Assembly (NCBI RefSeq): GCF_008123515.1
Contig: NZ_VSSR01000042.1
Coordinates: forward strand, 124,001-188,000
Reading direction: 5' to 3'
Length of the DNA: 64,000 bases
Source of the DNA: Bradyrhizobium cytisi
GTDB lineage: Bacteria > Pseudomonadota > Alphaproteobacteria > Rhizobiales > Xanthobacteraceae
Shown here: positions 63,495 through 64,000 of the stretch, piece by piece
Layout of the letters: each line of letters starts with the position of its first letter
Position numbering within the stretch: the stretch's first letter is position 1
The notes under the pieces: generated by a model
Databases searched by the model: none
Seen by the model: only the letters and a program-made list of their open reading frames with translations
Told to the model about the DNA's origin: nothing
Position numbers and translations under genes: made by a program

Positions 63495-64000
63495 ATGGAC
63501 TGGTCAGCACCGGACGCGCCGATGGTGGCGACGCGCGCCGTACACTTCGCTGCGACCGCGATCACGGTCGGGGATGTCATCTTTCGGGTCGTCATCGCTG
63601 TGCCGGCCTTGCGCACGGAAGCGACCGCGGCTGCTTCGTTCGGGACGCCGACCCTGCGCGTCTCCTGCCTCGGCCTTGGCGTTGCCGTAATCTCAGGCGC
63701 GATCTGGCTGTTGCTTCAGGCCGCCTCGATGAGCGGGATGCCGCTCCACGATGCGTTGTCCGCGGACGTGCTGTCGACAGTGATCCACGAAACGCAGTTC
63801 GGGCAGCTGACAACTGTTCGAGCCGGCTTTGCGATCTGTCTGGCAACCTGCCTCGTCTATGATCGCGTGGCGATCGCGCAATGGCTTGGATTTGCGGCCG
63901 CACTCGGATTTGCGGCAAGCCTCGCCTGGAGCGGCCATGCCGGCTCGACCCTCGGCGAGGCAGGCTACGTGCATCTCACTGCGGATGCGCTGCACCTGAT
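63495..64000 (+). CDS. copD: Copper resistance protein CopD, 5' part (runs off the window)
   Basis: Open from ATG 63495 to the last base, at least 168 codons, read by me directly from the sequence. It starts MDWSAPDAPMVATRAVHFAA and continues with four hydrophobic helices, including LRVSCLGLGVAVISGAIWLLL, then SWSGHAGS-like text (SLAWSGHAGSTLGEAGYVHLTADALHL) that matches the His-containing membrane segments of CopD/YcnJ. It imports copper in the inner membrane with CopC as periplasmic partner. Spacing to copC is 14 bases. Confidence 0.85.
   Translation, partial: MDWSAPDAPMVATRAVHFAATAITVGDVIFRVVIAVPALRTEATAAASFGTPTLRVSCLGLGVAVISGAIWLLLQAASMSGMPLHDALSADVLSTVIHETQFGQLTTVRAGFAICLATCLVYDRVAIAQWLGFAAALGFAASLAWSGHAGSTLGEAGYVHLTADALHL

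Overview
The window looks like chromosomal DNA of a Bradyrhizobium-like alphaproteobacterium (Hyphomicrobiales). This rests on the high GC, the 14-subunit NADH:quinone oxidoreductase operon in the alphaproteobacterial/mitochondrial gene order, the rnj-mce-DUF1467 tail behind it, an EcfG-type stress promoter, and at least five copies of a REP-like palindrome of a type I recall from Bradyrhizobium. Genus is inferred from protein style and context, not from a search.

Layout. 1-3.7 kb: 3' end of lon with its terminator, a GFA-family gene, tRNA-Val, a small exported protein and a SAM methyltransferase. 3.7-10.6 kb: a leftward metal-efflux operon (small His/Cys protein, czcC, czcB, czcA, CDF exporter) with a palindrome at its head. 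10.6-16.1 kb: pepT, an HU-like gene, a membrane glycosyltransferase candidate, tRNA-Asp, a small membrane protein and an alpha/beta hydrolase. 16.1-19.5 kb: MFS transporter and Rieske oxygenase, divergent from a MarR regulator, probably uptake and oxidation of an unidentified aromatic. 19.6-23.3 kb: TonB-dependent siderophore receptor, PepSY reductase-like protein and a tiny membrane protein, an iron-uptake operon.

23.5-42.8 kb: nuoABCD-[FkbM methyltransferase]-nuoE-[67 aa membrane protein]-nuoF-[162 aa membrane protein]-nuoGHIJKLMN, then birA, rnj, mce and a DUF1467 gene, all on one strand with overlaps or tiny gaps. The three non-nuo genes embedded in the operon, and a His-rich loop in NuoL, are the most unusual part of the core genome seen here.

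42.8-51.2 kb: REP elements, mtnK, a frameshifted small exported protein, and a complete dipeptide/oligopeptide ABC importer operon. 51.3-57.1 kb: a small gene behind an EcfG promoter, a truncated rhodanese, then a TauE-like permease, a beta-propeller, a lectin-fold exported protein and a GlcG/HbpS-like protein, a LysR regulator that seems to have lost the middle of its effector domain, RidA, and an ATC-hydrolase-family gene. 57.4-61 kb: a ribose-type ABC importer (permease, double ATPase, Tat-exported binding protein). 61-64 kb: a degenerate globin remnant, then a copper cluster (DUF2946, a possible outer-membrane protein, copC, and copD running off the window).

Most of the sequence is well-kept housekeeping and transport. 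Decay is visible at four places: 45.0-45.4, 52.0-52.2, 55.2-55.8 and 61.1 kb.
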